DNA of 64,000 nucleotides from Niabella agricola (lineage in GTDB: Bacteria; Bacteroidota; Bacteroidia; Chitinophagales; Chitinophagaceae): contig NZ_JAJHIZ010000002.1 of NCBI RefSeq assembly GCF_021538615.1, positions 682,001-746,000 of the forward strand, given 5' to 3'. Position 1 is the first letter of the stretch; the number at the start of each line of letters is the position of its first letter. Below, piece after piece: positions 42,705-52,529 of the stretch. The notes below the pieces were generated by a model. It had not been told where the DNA came from. It ran no database searches and worked only from the letters and a program-made list of their open reading frames with translations. The position numbers and the translations under genes were made by a program.

Positions 42705-44092
42705 TATTTTCCTTTTCCCTGTAAAAGGATCCGAAAAGTATGCAATAAAATCTTAAGGTCCAACAGGAGCGAGATGTTTTCAATGTACATCAGGTCGTAG
42801 CGGTTGCGCTCGATCATTTCTTCGAGGTTCTCGGCATAGCCAAATTGCACCATTCCCCAGCTGGTAAGTCCGGGCCGGGCCTTGAGCACATATTTATAAG
42901 TAGGAAATTGTTGTACGATCTGATTGATGAAATAGGCCCGTTCCGGCCGGGGGCCAACCAGGCTCATATCCCCCTTTAAAATATTCCAGAGCTGCGGAAG
43001 CTCATCAAGCCGCCATTTGCGCATAACCCTTCCCCAGCGGGTGATGCGGGGGTCATTTTTGGAGGAAAGCAGGGGAATGCTGGTTTCGGCATTGGTGTGC
43101 ATCGACCGGAATTTATAAAGTATAAAAGGCTTTCCTTTATACCCGATCCGCTCCTGTTTGTAAATAACGGGGCCCGGGCCGCTGCACTTTACGCGCAGGG
43201 CTACAAAAAGATATAAGGGCGATAAAAGAATCATTCCCCAGAAGGCGAATGCTACATCCAGTACGCGTTTAATATTCGATTGCCAGTTACTGAGCAGGGT
43301 ATTGGGGATGTGTACAAGCCCCCCGCCAAGCACATTGCCTATTTTTACGGAGCCGGAGAGGATATCCAGTGTTTTGGGCACCAGGTTGATTTCTACATCT
43401 TTTTCACTTAACCGGGCCACCAGCTCTTCTACCGGCAGGGCTGCGGAGGAGCTGTTGTTAATGATCACCATCTTTACATTATGCTGCGTAATAACGGTTT
43501 CCAGTTCCGGCAGGTTTCCCAGCCGTGGCAGGAAAACGACGTCTGTCTGTGAAGCCGGTACGGGGTCAATATAGCCTATATAATGAAAAGCGGCTTCCGA
43601 CAAGCCTTTCCCCGTACTGGTAACAATCGTATTTACGGATATGGCCTCACTGAGGAGCAGGGTGTTAAAAACAACGGACCTGTTTTTAATCTGCCGTTTC
43701 ACCACTGTCAGGATGATGCCCCGGAAAATACAGGTGATGGTACAATGTAAAAAGATCAGCCGGAACAGCAAGTGCAGGATGCCGATGTATAAATGGTATT
43801 TTAATTCCGGGAAAATAAAGATCAGGAAGGCGCTTCCGATGGCGGAGCAAACCAGGGTGACCAGGAACTCTTCTGCCCTTGATTTTTTATACAGGTTGCT
43901 GTAACTGCCCGCCAGCGTAAACAACAACAGCCACAATACCGGAACAATAAAAAGTGTTACCAGCCAGTCTGCAGGTTCCAGATTGCCGGTGCCTCTGCGC
44001 AGCAGGCTGATAAAGATCAGCCAGGACAGGGCCGCGCCTGCATAATCAGCAAGCAGGTACCAGGAAGCGGAAATACTTTTAGGGTGTTCCAC
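42704..44092 (-). CDS. Polyprenyl-phosphate sugar-1-phosphate transferase (polyisoprenyl glycosylphosphotransferase)
   Basis: Starts exopolysaccharide or O-unit synthesis by moving a sugar-1-phosphate to the lipid carrier on the inner membrane. 462 residues: four N-terminal helices (about 10-120), a CoA-binding-like soluble stretch (about 135-255), one more helix (about 275-300) and the C-terminal transferase with [38 protein letters not shown]. Start is GTG at 44092, overlapping by one base the stop of the upstream oxidoreductase. Sugar specificity not known. Confidence 0.93.
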   Translation of the reverse strand: MEHPKSISASWYLLADYAGAALSWLIFISLLRRGTGNLEPADWLVTLFIVPVLWLLLFTLAGSYSNLYKKSRAEEFLVTLVCSAIGSAFLIFIFPELKYHLYIGILHLLFRLIFLHCTITCIFRGIILTVVKRQIKNRSVVFNTLLLSEAISVNTIVTSTGKGLSEAAFHYIGYIDPVPASQTDVVFLPRLGNLPELETVITQHNVKMVIINNSSSAALPVEELVARLSEKDVEINLVPKTLDILSGSVKIGNVLGGGLVHIPNTLLSNWQSNIKRVLDVAFAFWGMILLSPLYLFVALRVKCSGPGPVIYKQERIGYKGKPFILYKFRSMHTNAETSIPLLSSKNDPRITRWGRVMRKWRLDELPQLWNILKGDMSLVGPRPERAYFINQIVQQFPTYKYVLKARPGLTSWGMVQFGYAENLEEMIERNRYDLMYIENISLLLDLKILLHTFRILLQGKGK

Positions 44093-45066
44093 TACTGCTT
44101 GATTGTGTTATTGCCGATTTTTTCGAGGATCTGGTGTGCCACGTCCATGGCCTTTAGGCCATCGATCTCCGATACTACAGTTTGGGTATTGTTTAAAATA
44201 GCATCCCGGAATTCTTCCAGTTCTTTTTTTATGGCATTAACCTCCGGAACGGGCGGGTTTGCCATCGCAATGGTTTTTTTACCGCCAGGCGTATCGATAT
44301 CAAATGCAAACACATTTTCGTCTGCAGCCTCTTTTAATTTAATGATCTCCGTTTTCTTATTCAGGAAGTCGATACCAATATAGGCATCTTTCTGAAACAG
44401 GCGCATCTTCCGCATTTTTTTCATGGAGATGCGGCTGGACGTAAGATTGGCAACACAGCCGTTATCAAATTCGATCCGTACGTTGGCAATATCCGGCGTT
44501 TCTGTAAGTACCGCCACGCCGCTGGCAGAGATGCGTTTTACATCGCTTTTTACAATACTCAGGATAATATCAATATCATGGATCATCAGATCGAGGATCA
44601 CACTCACTTCTGTTCCCCTGGGATTAAACTGTGCCAGCCGGTGTACTTCGATGAACATAGGTTTCAACGGTACGTTCCTCAATGCCAGGAATGCGGGGTT
44701 GAAGCGCTCCACATGCCCTACCTGTAGCTTTATATTGGATTCTTTTGCCAGCTTTACCAGCTCCCGTGCTTCTTCCATGGTATCGGCAAAAGGTTTCTCC
44801 ACAAACACGTGACGGCCGCGCTTAATGGCTTTTTCGCACCACTGATAGTGAAAGGTGGTGGGCGTTACAATGTCGATCGCATCGCAAAGCTCCAAAAAAG
44901 CATCCACGTCAAAAAAACGTTTGATGTTATATTTCTCAATCACTTCCCTGGCTGTATCTTCGTTTGGGTCATAGAAACCGACCACTTCCACGCCTTCAAT
45001 CTCCAGCCAGTTGTTCAGATGAAATTTTCCCAGATGGCCTACACCAACAATCCCTATTTTTAACAT
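44092..45066 (-). CDS. Gfo/Idh/MocA family sugar dehydrogenase of the polysaccharide operon
   Basis: 324 residues. Rossmann motif G8-x-G10-x-x-G13 and E90-K91-P92; GHVERFNPAFLAL and ILDLMIHDIDIIL are typical of the branch that oxidises nucleotide-linked sugars. First gene of the three-gene overlapping unit with the sugar transferase and the FemAB-like gene, so a nucleotide-sugar 3-oxidation in envelope polysaccharide or lipid A synthesis is plausible (inference). No signal peptide. Confidence 0.9.
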   Translation of the reverse strand: MLKIGIVGVGHLGKFHLNNWLEIEGVEVVGFYDPNEDTAREVIEKYNIKRFFDVDAFLELCDAIDIVTPTTFHYQWCEKAIKRGRHVFVEKPFADTMEEARELVKLAKESNIKLQVGHVERFNPAFLALRNVPLKPMFIEVHRLAQFNPRGTEVSVILDLMIHDIDIILSIVKSDVKRISASGVAVLTETPDIANVRIEFDNGCVANLTSSRISMKKMRKMRLFQKDAYIGIDFLNKKTEIIKLKEAADENVFAFDIDTPGGKKTIAMANPPVPEVNAIKKELEEFRDAILNNTQTVVSEIDGLKAMDVAHQILEKIGNNTIKQ

Positions 45067-45150
45067 ACGCGGTTTTGAGTTTTCAAAGATAATTAATGCT
45101 TCTTATATGTTTGCTTTGTGTGCAGCACTTTGGCTGCCGCCTACGCATAA

Positions 45151-45177
45151 AAAAAAGCGCTGATCCAGCGCTTTTTT
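45151..45177 (-). terminator. Terminator after tRNA-Gln
   Basis: 12-bp perfect stem AAAAAAGCGCTG/CAGCGCTTTTTT with loop ATC. It starts two bases past the tRNA 3' end on the minus strand and could act in both directions. Confidence 0.9.
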
Positions 45178-45178
45178 G

Positions 45179-45249
45179 TTGACCCATAAGGATTCGAACC
45201 TTAACAGACAGAACCAAAATCTGTAGTGCTACCGTTACACCATGGGTCA
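45179..45249 (-). tRNA. tRNA-Gln (anticodon TTG)
   Basis: 71 nt. Acceptor arms TGACCCA (5') and TGGGTCA (3') pair fully, discriminator A at 45179. Anticodon arm CAGATTTTGGTTCTG gives anticodon TTG. T-arm AAGGTTCGAATCCTT is standard. CCA is not encoded. It has its own promoter and a strong terminator. Confidence 0.96.
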
Positions 45250-45288
45250 ATCCGACCGTTATACTGACAGGTGTCAGATTTGGGATTG

Positions 45289-45319
45289 CAAATATAGGAA
45301 ATCAAACGATTGTAACAAT
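45289..45319 (-). promoter_or_regulatory. Promoter of tRNA-Gln
   Basis: Minus strand ATTG (45316-45319), 19 nt, TATATTTG (45289-45296), close to TTTG-N19-TAnnTTTG. The -7 box is 40 bp from the mature 5' end. Confidence 0.65.
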
Positions 45320-45375
45320 ATGTTTTGTCATATTTTTTTTGATTTTTTTATTTGTGCCTGGATTTTAAACGCGGG

Positions 45376-45407
45376 TTGGTTTATTGAAATGTAATCAGTT
45401 AAATTTG
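45376..45407 (+). promoter_or_regulatory. Promoter of mdh
   Basis: TTGG (45376-45379), 20 nt, TAAATTTG (45400-45407), 31 bp before the mdh ATG. Confidence 0.55.
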
Positions 45408-45438
45408 TTTCTATTCAATTCATCTTTAAAACGATTAT

Positions 45439-46368
45439 ATGAAAGTTACTGTAGTAGGTGCCGGAGCCGTAGGTGCCACCTGTGCCGACAACATTGCCAG
45501 AAAAGAATTAGCATCGGAACTGGTGCTGCTCGACATCAAGGAGGGGGTGGCTGAGGGGAAAGCCATCGATATGATGCAAACAGCCGGATTGCTGGGATTT
45601 GATACCAAGATCAAGGGCGTTACCAACGACTATGTAGCTACCGAGCATTCCGATGTGGTCGTAATCACTTCCGGACTTCCCCGTAAGCCGGGCATGACAC
45701 GTGAAGAGTTGATCGGCGTAAATGCGGGGATTGTAAAAAGTGTTACTGAAAATATTTTAAAGTATTCGCCGGATACCATCATTATTGTTGTATCCAATCC
45801 AATGGATACCATGAATTACCTGACCCTGCAGACCTCTGGTTTGCCCAAGCACCGTGTACTGGGCATGGGCGGGGCTTTGGATTCTGCGCGCTTCCGGTAC
45901 TACCTGAGCCAGGAACTGGGATGTTCGCCCGGAGATCTGAATGCAGTGGTGATCGGCGGCCATGGCGATACCACCATGATTCCGCTGATCCGTCATGCTA
46001 CCTGGAACAGCACGCCGGTTACCAACTTTTTAACAAAGGAGCAGCAGGATAAAATTGTGGCCGATACCATGGTTGGAGGAGCTACGCTCACCAAGCTGAT
46101 CGGTACCTCGGCCTGGTACGCTCCCGGAGCCGGAACCGCCGCCATGGTGGAAAGCATTTTGCGGGACGAAAAAAAGCTGATCTCTTGTGGTGTGGCCCTG
46201 GAGGGCGAGTACGGCCAGAGCGATATTTCGCTGGTGGTACCGGTAATTCTTGGCCGCAACGGTTGGGAGCGTATCCTTGATTTTAAATTATCGGAGGAAG
46301 AACAGGCCGCCTTTAATAAAAGCGCCAACGCCGTGCGAAACATGAACGATGTATTGAAAACGCTTTAA
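45439..46368 (+). CDS. mdh: Malate dehydrogenase
   Basis: Reversible oxidation of malate to oxaloacetate with NAD(H) in the TCA cycle. 309 residues, LDH-like MDH type. NAD site VVGAGAVGATCADNI (5-19); R82 in LPRKPGMTR selects malate over lactate; R88 and R151 bind the substrate; catalytic H175 is in GGHGDTT. Stands alone with its own promoter and terminator. Confidence 0.96.
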   Translation: MKVTVVGAGAVGATCADNIARKELASELVLLDIKEGVAEGKAIDMMQTAGLLGFDTKIKGVTNDYVATEHSDVVVITSGLPRKPGMTREELIGVNAGIVKSVTENILKYSPDTIIIVVSNPMDTMNYLTLQTSGLPKHRVLGMGGALDSARFRYYLSQELGCSPGDLNAVVIGGHGDTTMIPLIRHATWNSTPVTNFLTKEQQDKIVADTMVGGATLTKLIGTSAWYAPGAGTAAMVESILRDEKKLISCGVALEGEYGQSDISLVVPVILGRNGWERILDFKLSEEEQAAFNKSANAVRNMNDVLKTL

Positions 46369-46388
46369 CCAGATATGAGCAATCTGCG

Positions 46389-46420
46389 ATCCCGGCTTAC
46401 AAAGGCCGGGATTGTTGTTT
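46389..46420 (+). terminator. Terminator of mdh
   Basis: 8-bp stem ATCCCGGC/GCCGGGAT (46389-46396 with 46405-46412), followed by TGTTGTTT; 20 bp past the mdh stop. Confidence 0.7.
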
Positions 46421-46483
46421 ATAGCCTGTTCCGGACTTTTTATAGTCTGAATGGTTAATTTTGCGTCAACTAAAGCAAATCGC

Positions 46484-47581
46484 ATGCGCCTACGTATACC
46501 ACTTTTTGCCCTTTTATTACTCCTGGCCCGGGTAACGTCCGCACAGCAGTTTGGGCCGGAATTTAATGTGAAGGAATACGCCGACTTTTTATCCATGGCT
46601 TTTTATGAAAGCAGTATCCCGGATAAAGTGCAACGGGAGCAACAAAAAGAACCGTATAAGCTGGTGTATAAATCACCGGAGGTAGGGATGAAGAATCTAT
46701 GGTGGTTATATACCAACGAACAAAACCAGGCCGTGATCAATATCCGGGGAACGGTGGGAGATATGGTGAGCTGGCTGGAAAATTATTATTGCCCGATGAT
46801 ACCGGCAACCGGATCCCTGCAGCTCGATCCTGCTACCCGGTTTGATTACAAGCTTGCGGAAAGCAAGGATGCATATGTGCATGCGGGCTGGGCCATTGGG
46901 ATGGCCTACCTGGTGCGGGATATGACACCGAAGATCAAAGAACTGTATGAAAAGGGAGTACGCGATTTTTTTATTTTCGGGCATAGCCAGGGCGGGGCGT
47001 TGAGTTATCTGGTGAGCTCTTATTTTTATTACCAGCGAAAGGCCGGGGCATTACCCGGCGACATCCGGTTTAAAACTTATGCCAGTGCGGCGCCCAAACC
47101 CGGCAATCTGCAATACGCTTATGATTTTGACTTTATCAATAAGGGGGGATGGGCCTATACCGTGGTTAATGCCGCTGATTGGGTGCCGGAAACGCCTTAT
47201 AGTATTCAGCGGGTCTCCGATATGAATATGGTAAACCCGATCGTGGATATCCCGGGAGCCCTGAAAAAACAAAAGTTCCTGCTGCGCCTGGTAGGAAATA
47301 TGTATTATGGAAAACTAAACCGGAGAACCTGGAAAGCACAAAGAGCATATACTAAAGTTTTGGGACATAAATTGTATAAACTGGCTATAAAAAAGGCATT
47401 ACCTGGTTTGAAAGAACCCGAATATGCGCCTTCTATGAGCTATATGCGCGCGGGTACACCGGTTATCCTGATGCCGGATGCCGGGTATTATCAAAAATAT
47501 GGTAAAGACGGTGCCGACAAATTTGCGCATCATCATTTTGCACCCTACCTCTATTTGTTACAAAAGCAATACGGAAAGTAA
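46484..47581 (+). CDS. Secreted class 3 lipase-like alpha/beta hydrolase
   Basis: 365 residues from the start at 46484, which begins the signal peptide MRLRIPLFALLLLLARVTSAQQ; the frame opens 11 codons earlier. The nucleophile elbow GHSQGG lies in FFIFGHSQGGALSYLVSSYF, as in lipase class 3 (Lipase_3). AINIRGTVGD-like segment (VINIRGTVGDMVSW) corresponds to the oxyanion region, and a Asp (AADWVPETP) and C-terminal His (FAHHHFAPY) are good triad candidates. Substrate unknown: triglycerides or other esters. Confidence 0.88.
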   Translation: MRLRIPLFALLLLLARVTSAQQFGPEFNVKEYADFLSMAFYESSIPDKVQREQQKEPYKLVYKSPEVGMKNLWWLYTNEQNQAVINIRGTVGDMVSWLENYYCPMIPATGSLQLDPATRFDYKLAESKDAYVHAGWAIGMAYLVRDMTPKIKELYEKGVRDFFIFGHSQGGALSYLVSSYFYYQRKAGALPGDIRFKTYASAAPKPGNLQYAYDFDFINKGGWAYTVVNAADWVPETPYSIQRVSDMNMVNPIVDIPGALKKQKFLLRLVGNMYYGKLNRRTWKAQRAYTKVLGHKLYKLAIKKALPGLKEPEYAPSMSYMRAGTPVILMPDAGYYQKYGKDGADKFAHHHFAPYLYLLQKQYGK

Positions 47582-47604
47582 CGAAGTACTTGTGGATTGC
47601 TGTA

Positions 47605-48549
47605 TTATTTTTCGATTTTATAACACCAGCGGAACAGCTTGCCTTCAAAGTCGAAGGGCGTTGTAGCCCGGGTAATATCTTTTATTTGGTCTGTTTGCAG
47701 GTTGCCGGTATCCAGTACAAATTTCCGGGCATTGGTACTGAAGTACAGGATGCCTCCCGGAGCCAGTATGCGCAGGCAATCATTAATCAGGGACACATGA
47801 TCCCGCTGGATGTCGAGGATATCGTTCATCCGCTTGCTGTTGCTGAAAGTAGGTGGATCCATTACGATCAGGTCATATGATCCGGCAGCGATCTCCTTGA
47901 TATAACGGAGCACATCGGCCTGCACAAATGAATAGGCGGGTTGATCCAGGCCATTCAGTTGCATATTTCTTTCGGCCCATTGTATATAGGTATTGGAAAG
48001 ATCAACGGTGGTGATGGCAGCCGCATTGCCTGCAGCGGCATACACAGAAAAAGAACCGGTATACGCAAAAAGGTTCAGCACCCGCCGCCCGTTGCTTTCC
48101 TGCATCACCATTTTGCGCGTCAGCCGGTGATCCAGAAAGAGGCCGGTGTCCAGGTAGTCTTCCAGGTTCACAATAAATTTTAAACCCTGTTCGTGTACAA
48201 TGAACTCGTTTTTCTTCGAGTCAGTTTTTTGATATTGTCCCTGCCGTCCGGCTTTTCGCTGGCGCAGCTTGGTATGAATCTGTGTTGTTGGGATTCCGGT
48301 GATTGCTGAAATGATTGCGATGGTTTGCTGCATCCATTGATAATGCGCGTCTTCCTCCATTTGGTGCCGGCGCTTGTATTCTGCTACATAGGCATGCCCC
48401 TCATACAGTTCAATGGAGACCGGAAATTCGGGCAGGTCGTGATCATATACCCGGTAGCAGGTAATACCTTGTTTTTGTGCCTGTTTTGAAAGATGCCGGT
48501 AAACCTTGGTCAGCCGGTTGCGGAACATGATAAATTTTTCTTCGCTCAA
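47605..48549 (-). CDS. Class I SAM-dependent rRNA methyltransferase (RlmK/RlmI-like)
   Basis: 314 residues. The N-terminal portion (FRNRLTKVYRHLSKQAQKQGITCYRVYDHDLPEFP) and the middle LDTGLFLDHRLTRKMV match the C-terminal half of E. coli RlmKL, which methylates 23S rRNA. SAM motif VLNLFAYTGSFSVYAA and catalytic VMDPPTFSNSKR are present. Predicted base guanine-N7 by homology, not proven. Divergent from the exonuclease gene 35 bp away. Confidence 0.9.
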   Translation of the reverse strand: MSEEKFIMFRNRLTKVYRHLSKQAQKQGITCYRVYDHDLPEFPVSIELYEGHAYVAEYKRRHQMEEDAHYQWMQQTIAIISAITGIPTTQIHTKLRQRKAGRQGQYQKTDSKKNEFIVHEQGLKFIVNLEDYLDTGLFLDHRLTRKMVMQESNGRRVLNLFAYTGSFSVYAAAGNAAAITTVDLSNTYIQWAERNMQLNGLDQPAYSFVQADVLRYIKEIAAGSYDLIVMDPPTFSNSKRMNDILDIQRDHVSLINDCLRILAPGGILYFSTNARKFVLDTGNLQTDQIKDITRATTPFDFEGKLFRWCYKIEK

Positions 48550-48584
48550 ATTTGATTTTTTTGCGAAATTAGCCTTTTACAGGA

Positions 48585-49964
48585 ATGCAATACGCAATTG
48601 TTGATATTGAAACAACCGGCTCCTATGCAGCAGCCAGCGGCATTACAGAAATCAGCATCCAGGTGCTGGATGCTGATGGAGCCGTGCAGGAGCGTTTTGA
48701 AACCCTGGTAAACCCGGTGCACCAGATCCCGGGCTATATTCAGGCCCTTACCGGTATCAGCAATGAAATGGTGGCGGAGGCGCCTTTGTTTGAAGCGATC
48801 GCTGAGCGGGTGTATGCATTGCTGCAGAATAAAGTTTTTGTGGCCCACAGTGTTAATTTTGATTACTCATTTGTGAAAAGCCAGCTGGAGGCCTGCGGGT
48901 ACGACTTCAATACAAACAAACTTTGCACGGTGCGGCTGAGCCGTAAGCTGTTACCGGGCCATGCATCTTACAGTTTGGGCCGGCTTTGTGAGGCACTGGG
49001 TATCGGGCATTACAATAAACACCGGGCGGGGGGAGATACGGATGCAACAGTGGCTCTGTTTCAGTTATTGCTGCAAAAAGATACGGAAGGGCATATCCTG
49101 AAGAGCCTTAAAAAAACGTCTAAAGAACAGGCATTGCCTCCCAATGTGCCTAAATCCGATTTTGATCAGCTGCCTTATACGCCGGGGATTTATTATTTTC
49201 ACGACGATAAAGGCAAAGTGGTGTATGTGGGTAAGGCCAAGAATATCCGGTACCGGGTAAGCAGCCACTTCAGTAATAATTCTACAGGAAGGCAGCGGCA
49301 GCATTTTATGCGCTATGTACATCACATCAGTTTTGAGGAATGTGGAACGGAACTGATGGCGGCGGTAAAAGAATCTACCGAAATCAAACGGCTCTGGCCC
49401 CGGTTCAATGCTTCGCAAAAAAAACGGGAAGACCTGTATGGCATTATTTCCTATGAAGACCAGAATGGTTATTTACGTTTGGGTGTAGACAAAATGGCCC
49501 GGGGCAAGCCGCTGCTGAATTCATTTCATCACCTCGAAGGCGCCAGGGCTTCGCTCCGGCAGCTGGTTCACGACCATCGGTTATGTCCCCGTTTATGTTT
49601 TATCGATGAACAGCTGTTCGACGAAAAAATGCACCGGTTGCTTTGCGGAGGTGCCTGCGAAAAGAAGGAGACTCCGGAAAACTATAACCGGCGGGTTTTG
49701 GAGGCAATGCAATACCTGCAGAACCTTCCTTCTTTTGCGATTGTTGACAAAGGAATTCATCAGGATGAGCGGTCCTGTATTCTTGTTTGGAAGGGCAGTT
49801 TTTATGGGATGGGCTTTATTTCCGGTGAGGTGCAGATTGAACGGCCGGAGCAATTGCGGGAATACGTAACGCCCTATAAAGAAAACAGTACCATCACCAA
49901 CATGCTATTTGCGTACGCCAAAAGATATCCGTCGAAAATCATCCGGTTTGAGCAGGCCGGCTAA
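48585..49964 (+). CDS. DnaQ-like 3'-5' exonuclease fused to UvrC-type GIY-YIG nuclease domain
   Basis: 459 residues. DEDDh exonuclease (about 1-165): D6-x-E8 in VDIETTG, the second Asp in HSVNFDYSF, and H..D in KHRAGGDTDA. GIY-YIG domain (about 195-280): PGIYYFHDDKGKVVYVGKAKNIRYRVSSHF, as at the UvrC N-terminus. The rest (about 285-459) has a Cys-containing block (CPRLCFIDEQLF...LCGGACEKKE) and no helix-hairpin-helix. Probably incises and trims damaged DNA. Known fusion type in Bacteroidota and Actinobacteria; exact pathway unproven. Confidence 0.9.
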   Translation: MQYAIVDIETTGSYAAASGITEISIQVLDADGAVQERFETLVNPVHQIPGYIQALTGISNEMVAEAPLFEAIAERVYALLQNKVFVAHSVNFDYSFVKSQLEACGYDFNTNKLCTVRLSRKLLPGHASYSLGRLCEALGIGHYNKHRAGGDTDATVALFQLLLQKDTEGHILKSLKKTSKEQALPPNVPKSDFDQLPYTPGIYYFHDDKGKVVYVGKAKNIRYRVSSHFSNNSTGRQRQHFMRYVHHISFEECGTELMAAVKESTEIKRLWPRFNASQKKREDLYGIISYEDQNGYLRLGVDKMARGKPLLNSFHHLEGARASLRQLVHDHRLCPRLCFIDEQLFDEKMHRLLCGGACEKKETPENYNRRVLEAMQYLQNLPSFAIVDKGIHQDERSCILVWKGSFYGMGFISGEVQIERPEQLREYVTPYKENSTITNMLFAYAKRYPSKIIRFEQAG

Positions 49965-50033
49965 CCGGATGTTACTATTTTTGCAGATGGTTATTGTAAG
50001 AGCCACTTATATTAAAAATTAAATAGATTAACG

Positions 50034-50708
50034 ATGATGAAAAAAACGGCATTGCTGTTGCCATTTGTATTGATGATGTTAGCGTTCCAGCCGGTTAAGA
50101 AAAAGAAAGTAATCTTTTTTGGAGATTCGATAACCCAACAGGGGGCAGGTCCCGGCGGGTACATTATGCGCATCGATAGTATGAGCAGGGTTGAGAAACT
50201 GGCCGACCAGTTTGAATTTGTTGGAAAAGGGATCGGCGGAAACAAAGTATATGACCTGTTTCTTCGGTTTCAGCCCGATGTGCTGGACCAGCAGCCGGAT
50301 ATCGTTTTTGTATATGTAGGCATCAATGACGTGTGGCATAAAACATCCGCAGGTACCGGTACCGATTTTGATAAATTCGGAAAATTTTATGATGCCATCA
50401 TCTCTACGTTGAAAAAACGGGGAATTCAGCCGGTTGTATGTACTCCTTCGGTAATTGGAGAACGGAATGATTTTACCAACCAGCAGGATGGAGATTTGAA
50501 CCTCTATGCCAAATGGATCCGTGAGTATGCTGCTAAAAACGATGTGCCACTGGTTGATCTTCGCAAACTGTTCCTGGATTACCTGAAAGAAAACAACCCG
50601 GAGAATAAGGAAAAAGACATCCTTACCAGGGACCGGGTGCATCTCAATGACAAAGGCAATCAGTTGGTGGCGGATGCTATGTGGAAGGTACTGAAGGGCC
50701 TGAAGTAA
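50034..50708 (+). CDS. Secreted SGNH/GDSL esterase-like hydrolase
   Basis: 224 residues with signal peptide (MMKKTALLLPFVLMMLAFQ; start may be 50034 or 50037). Block I IIFFGDSITQQG-like (VIFFGDSITQQ), Gly in GKGIGGNKV, Asn in VYVGINDVW, and block V D-x-x-H in RVHLND complete the SGNH set. Likely deacetylates or de-esterifies a carbohydrate; substrate unknown. Confidence 0.93.
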   Translation: MMKKTALLLPFVLMMLAFQPVKKKKVIFFGDSITQQGAGPGGYIMRIDSMSRVEKLADQFEFVGKGIGGNKVYDLFLRFQPDVLDQQPDIVFVYVGINDVWHKTSAGTGTDFDKFGKFYDAIISTLKKRGIQPVVCTPSVIGERNDFTNQQDGDLNLYAKWIREYAAKNDVPLVDLRKLFLDYLKENNPENKEKDILTRDRVHLNDKGNQLVADAMWKVLKGLK

Positions 50709-51043
50709 CCCTCGGGCATGTAAAATATTGAATGTCCAATTTTAAATGTAAAAGTTCAGATTACATTACTGCTCAGAATTTGAGGATCTGAAAATGTGGG
50801 AATGAAGGTGCCGCTCCCGTTCGGCGCCAGGTATCCTGATGGAATCGGAACCAGGAATCTGCATTGAGCAATCACAGCTGATCACTGATTGCAGGGCGTA
50901 AAACAGATCTAACCTGGAGCTTTATAATATTGTTCAGGTTATCGGAGATCCCTTTGCCGCATATTGCGGATCCTTTACGGCTGTTGCGGTTGGGCTTTTG
51001 CCGCTTTTACATTTAAAATTGGATATTTTACATTTTTATATTT
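50709..51043. repeat. Gene-less repeat mosaic with inverted-repeat borders
   Basis: The ends are inverted copies: 50719-50753 against 51005-51032 (identical in reverse complement except for 7 extra bases in the left copy). Inside, 50777-50817 matches the reverse complement of 4032-4081, and 50953-51003 has TTTGCC/TTGCGG words like those at 9770-10260. No ORF. A composite of at least three repeat families. Confidence 0.8.
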
Positions 51044-52324
51044 CTATAATACGATCTCCGCCAGGTAATAATTCTTTTTGCCTTTCTGCAACAGGATATA
51101 GCGGTTGTGTAAGAGATGCGCTGTAGTCACTGTCAGCTGAACATCGCTTACTTTTTCGCGGTTGAGGCTGATGCCTCCGCCCTGAACCAGTTTCCGGGCT
51201 TCGCCCTTGCTGGGAGCTACCTTTGTTTCCGCCAGCAAGGATACAATGTCGATGCCCCGGTCCAGGTCAGATTTCGAAATAACCGCTTTAACAACACCTT
51301 CCAGTCCTTCCAGGTCTTCAATGCCCATTTCAGCGGCCGGCCGGCTTTGATTGGCGAACAGTTTTTCGGTAGTTACAACGGCTTTTTCATATTCTTCGGT
51401 GCCATGCACAAAGCAGGTGATCTCTTTTGCCAGGGTTTTTTGAAGCAGGCGTGCGGCCGGATTCTGGTGGTGTTGCCCAATCAGGCCACTGATGGTTGGC
51501 TCGTCCAGGAATGTAAATATCTTGATCCAGGTGGCTGCGTCTTCGTCACTGGTATTGAGCCAGAACTGGTAGAACTGGTAGGGAGAAGTTTTTTCAGGAT
51601 CCAGCCATACATTCCCTTTTTCTGTTTTCCCGAACTTCGTGCCGTCGGCCTTGCGGATCAACGGACAGGTAAAGGCAAAGGCCTCTTGTCCTGCCTTGCG
51701 GCGGATGAATTCGGTACCCGTGGTTATATTGCCCCACTGGTCGCTTCCGCCCATTTGCAGTTTTACGCCTGCGGTGGTATATAAATGATAAAAGTCATAC
51801 CCCTGCATCAGCTGGTAGGCAAACTCGGTGTAGCTGATACCAACCTCGCCTTCAAAACGTTTTTTTACACTATCCTTAGCCATCATGTAATTGACCGTGA
51901 TATGCTTTCCGGCATCCCTCAGGAACTCCAGGAAACTGATGTTTTTAAACCAGTCATAATTATTTACCATAAGGGCCGCATTGGGATGGGCAGGTGAGAA
52001 ATCAAGGTACCGTTCGAGCTGACTTTTGATGCCGGCGATATTGGCAGCCAGGGTTTCTTCGTTCAATAGGTTCCGTTCTTCGCTTTTACCACTGGGATCG
52101 CCGATCATGCCAGTGGCGCCGCCCACCAGGGCCACCGGACGATGCCCCGCGCGCTGCAGGTGTACCAGCAACAAAATGGGCACCAGGCTGCCGATATGCA
52201 GGCTGGTTGCTGTAGGATCGAACCCAATATACCCCGTGGTCATTTCCTTATTCAGTTGTTCTTCTGTACCTGGTATGATATCCTGGATCATACCCCGCCA
52301 TCTCAATTCCTTTATGATATTCAT
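51044..52324 (-). CDS. tyrS: Tyrosyl-tRNA synthetase
   Basis: Charges tRNA-Tyr. 426 residues from the start at 52324; the frame opens 10 codons earlier but that start would overlap the -7 element at 52352-52359. H43-I44-G45-S46 is the HIGH motif, K230-F-G-K-T the KMSKS motif; the tyrosine pocket is [12 protein letters not shown] and GGSDQWGN. The C-terminal S4 domain (about 355-426) is present. Single-gene unit. Confidence 0.96.
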   Translation of the reverse strand: MNIIKELRWRGMIQDIIPGTEEQLNKEMTTGYIGFDPTATSLHIGSLVPILLLVHLQRAGHRPVALVGGATGMIGDPSGKSEERNLLNEETLAANIAGIKSQLERYLDFSPAHPNAALMVNNYDWFKNISFLEFLRDAGKHITVNYMMAKDSVKKRFEGEVGISYTEFAYQLMQGYDFYHLYTTAGVKLQMGGSDQWGNITTGTEFIRRKAGQEAFAFTCPLIRKADGTKFGKTEKGNVWLDPEKTSPYQFYQFWLNTSDEDAATWIKIFTFLDEPTISGLIGQHHQNPAARLLQKTLAKEITCFVHGTEEYEKAVVTTEKLFANQSRPAAEMGIEDLEGLEGVVKAVISKSDLDRGIDIVSLLAETKVAPSKGEARKLVQGGGISLNREKVSDVQLTVTTAHLLHNRYILLQKGKKNYYLAEIVL

Positions 52325-52351
52325 AATATTGTAAATCCTTTGATAGGGGTG

Positions 52352-52359
52352 CAAAGGTA
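52352..52359 (-). promoter_or_regulatory. -7 element of tyrS
   Basis: On the minus strand TACCTTTG, 27 bp before the ATG. No TTTG at the expected distance upstream. Confidence 0.4.
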
Positions 52360-52529
52360 CGCCATCCGGGCTTAAGAACGAATGTTCAAATATGGTTTTA
52401 TAGGGTTGAACGAATAAATGGGGGAACTGGTCTAAAAAGCACTATTTTTAAATGCTTTATACCTAATTTCGTTGCAGGTAATGATATACTTATCGGAAAA
52501 TTGTGGACCCTAACTAAATCGAATTATAA

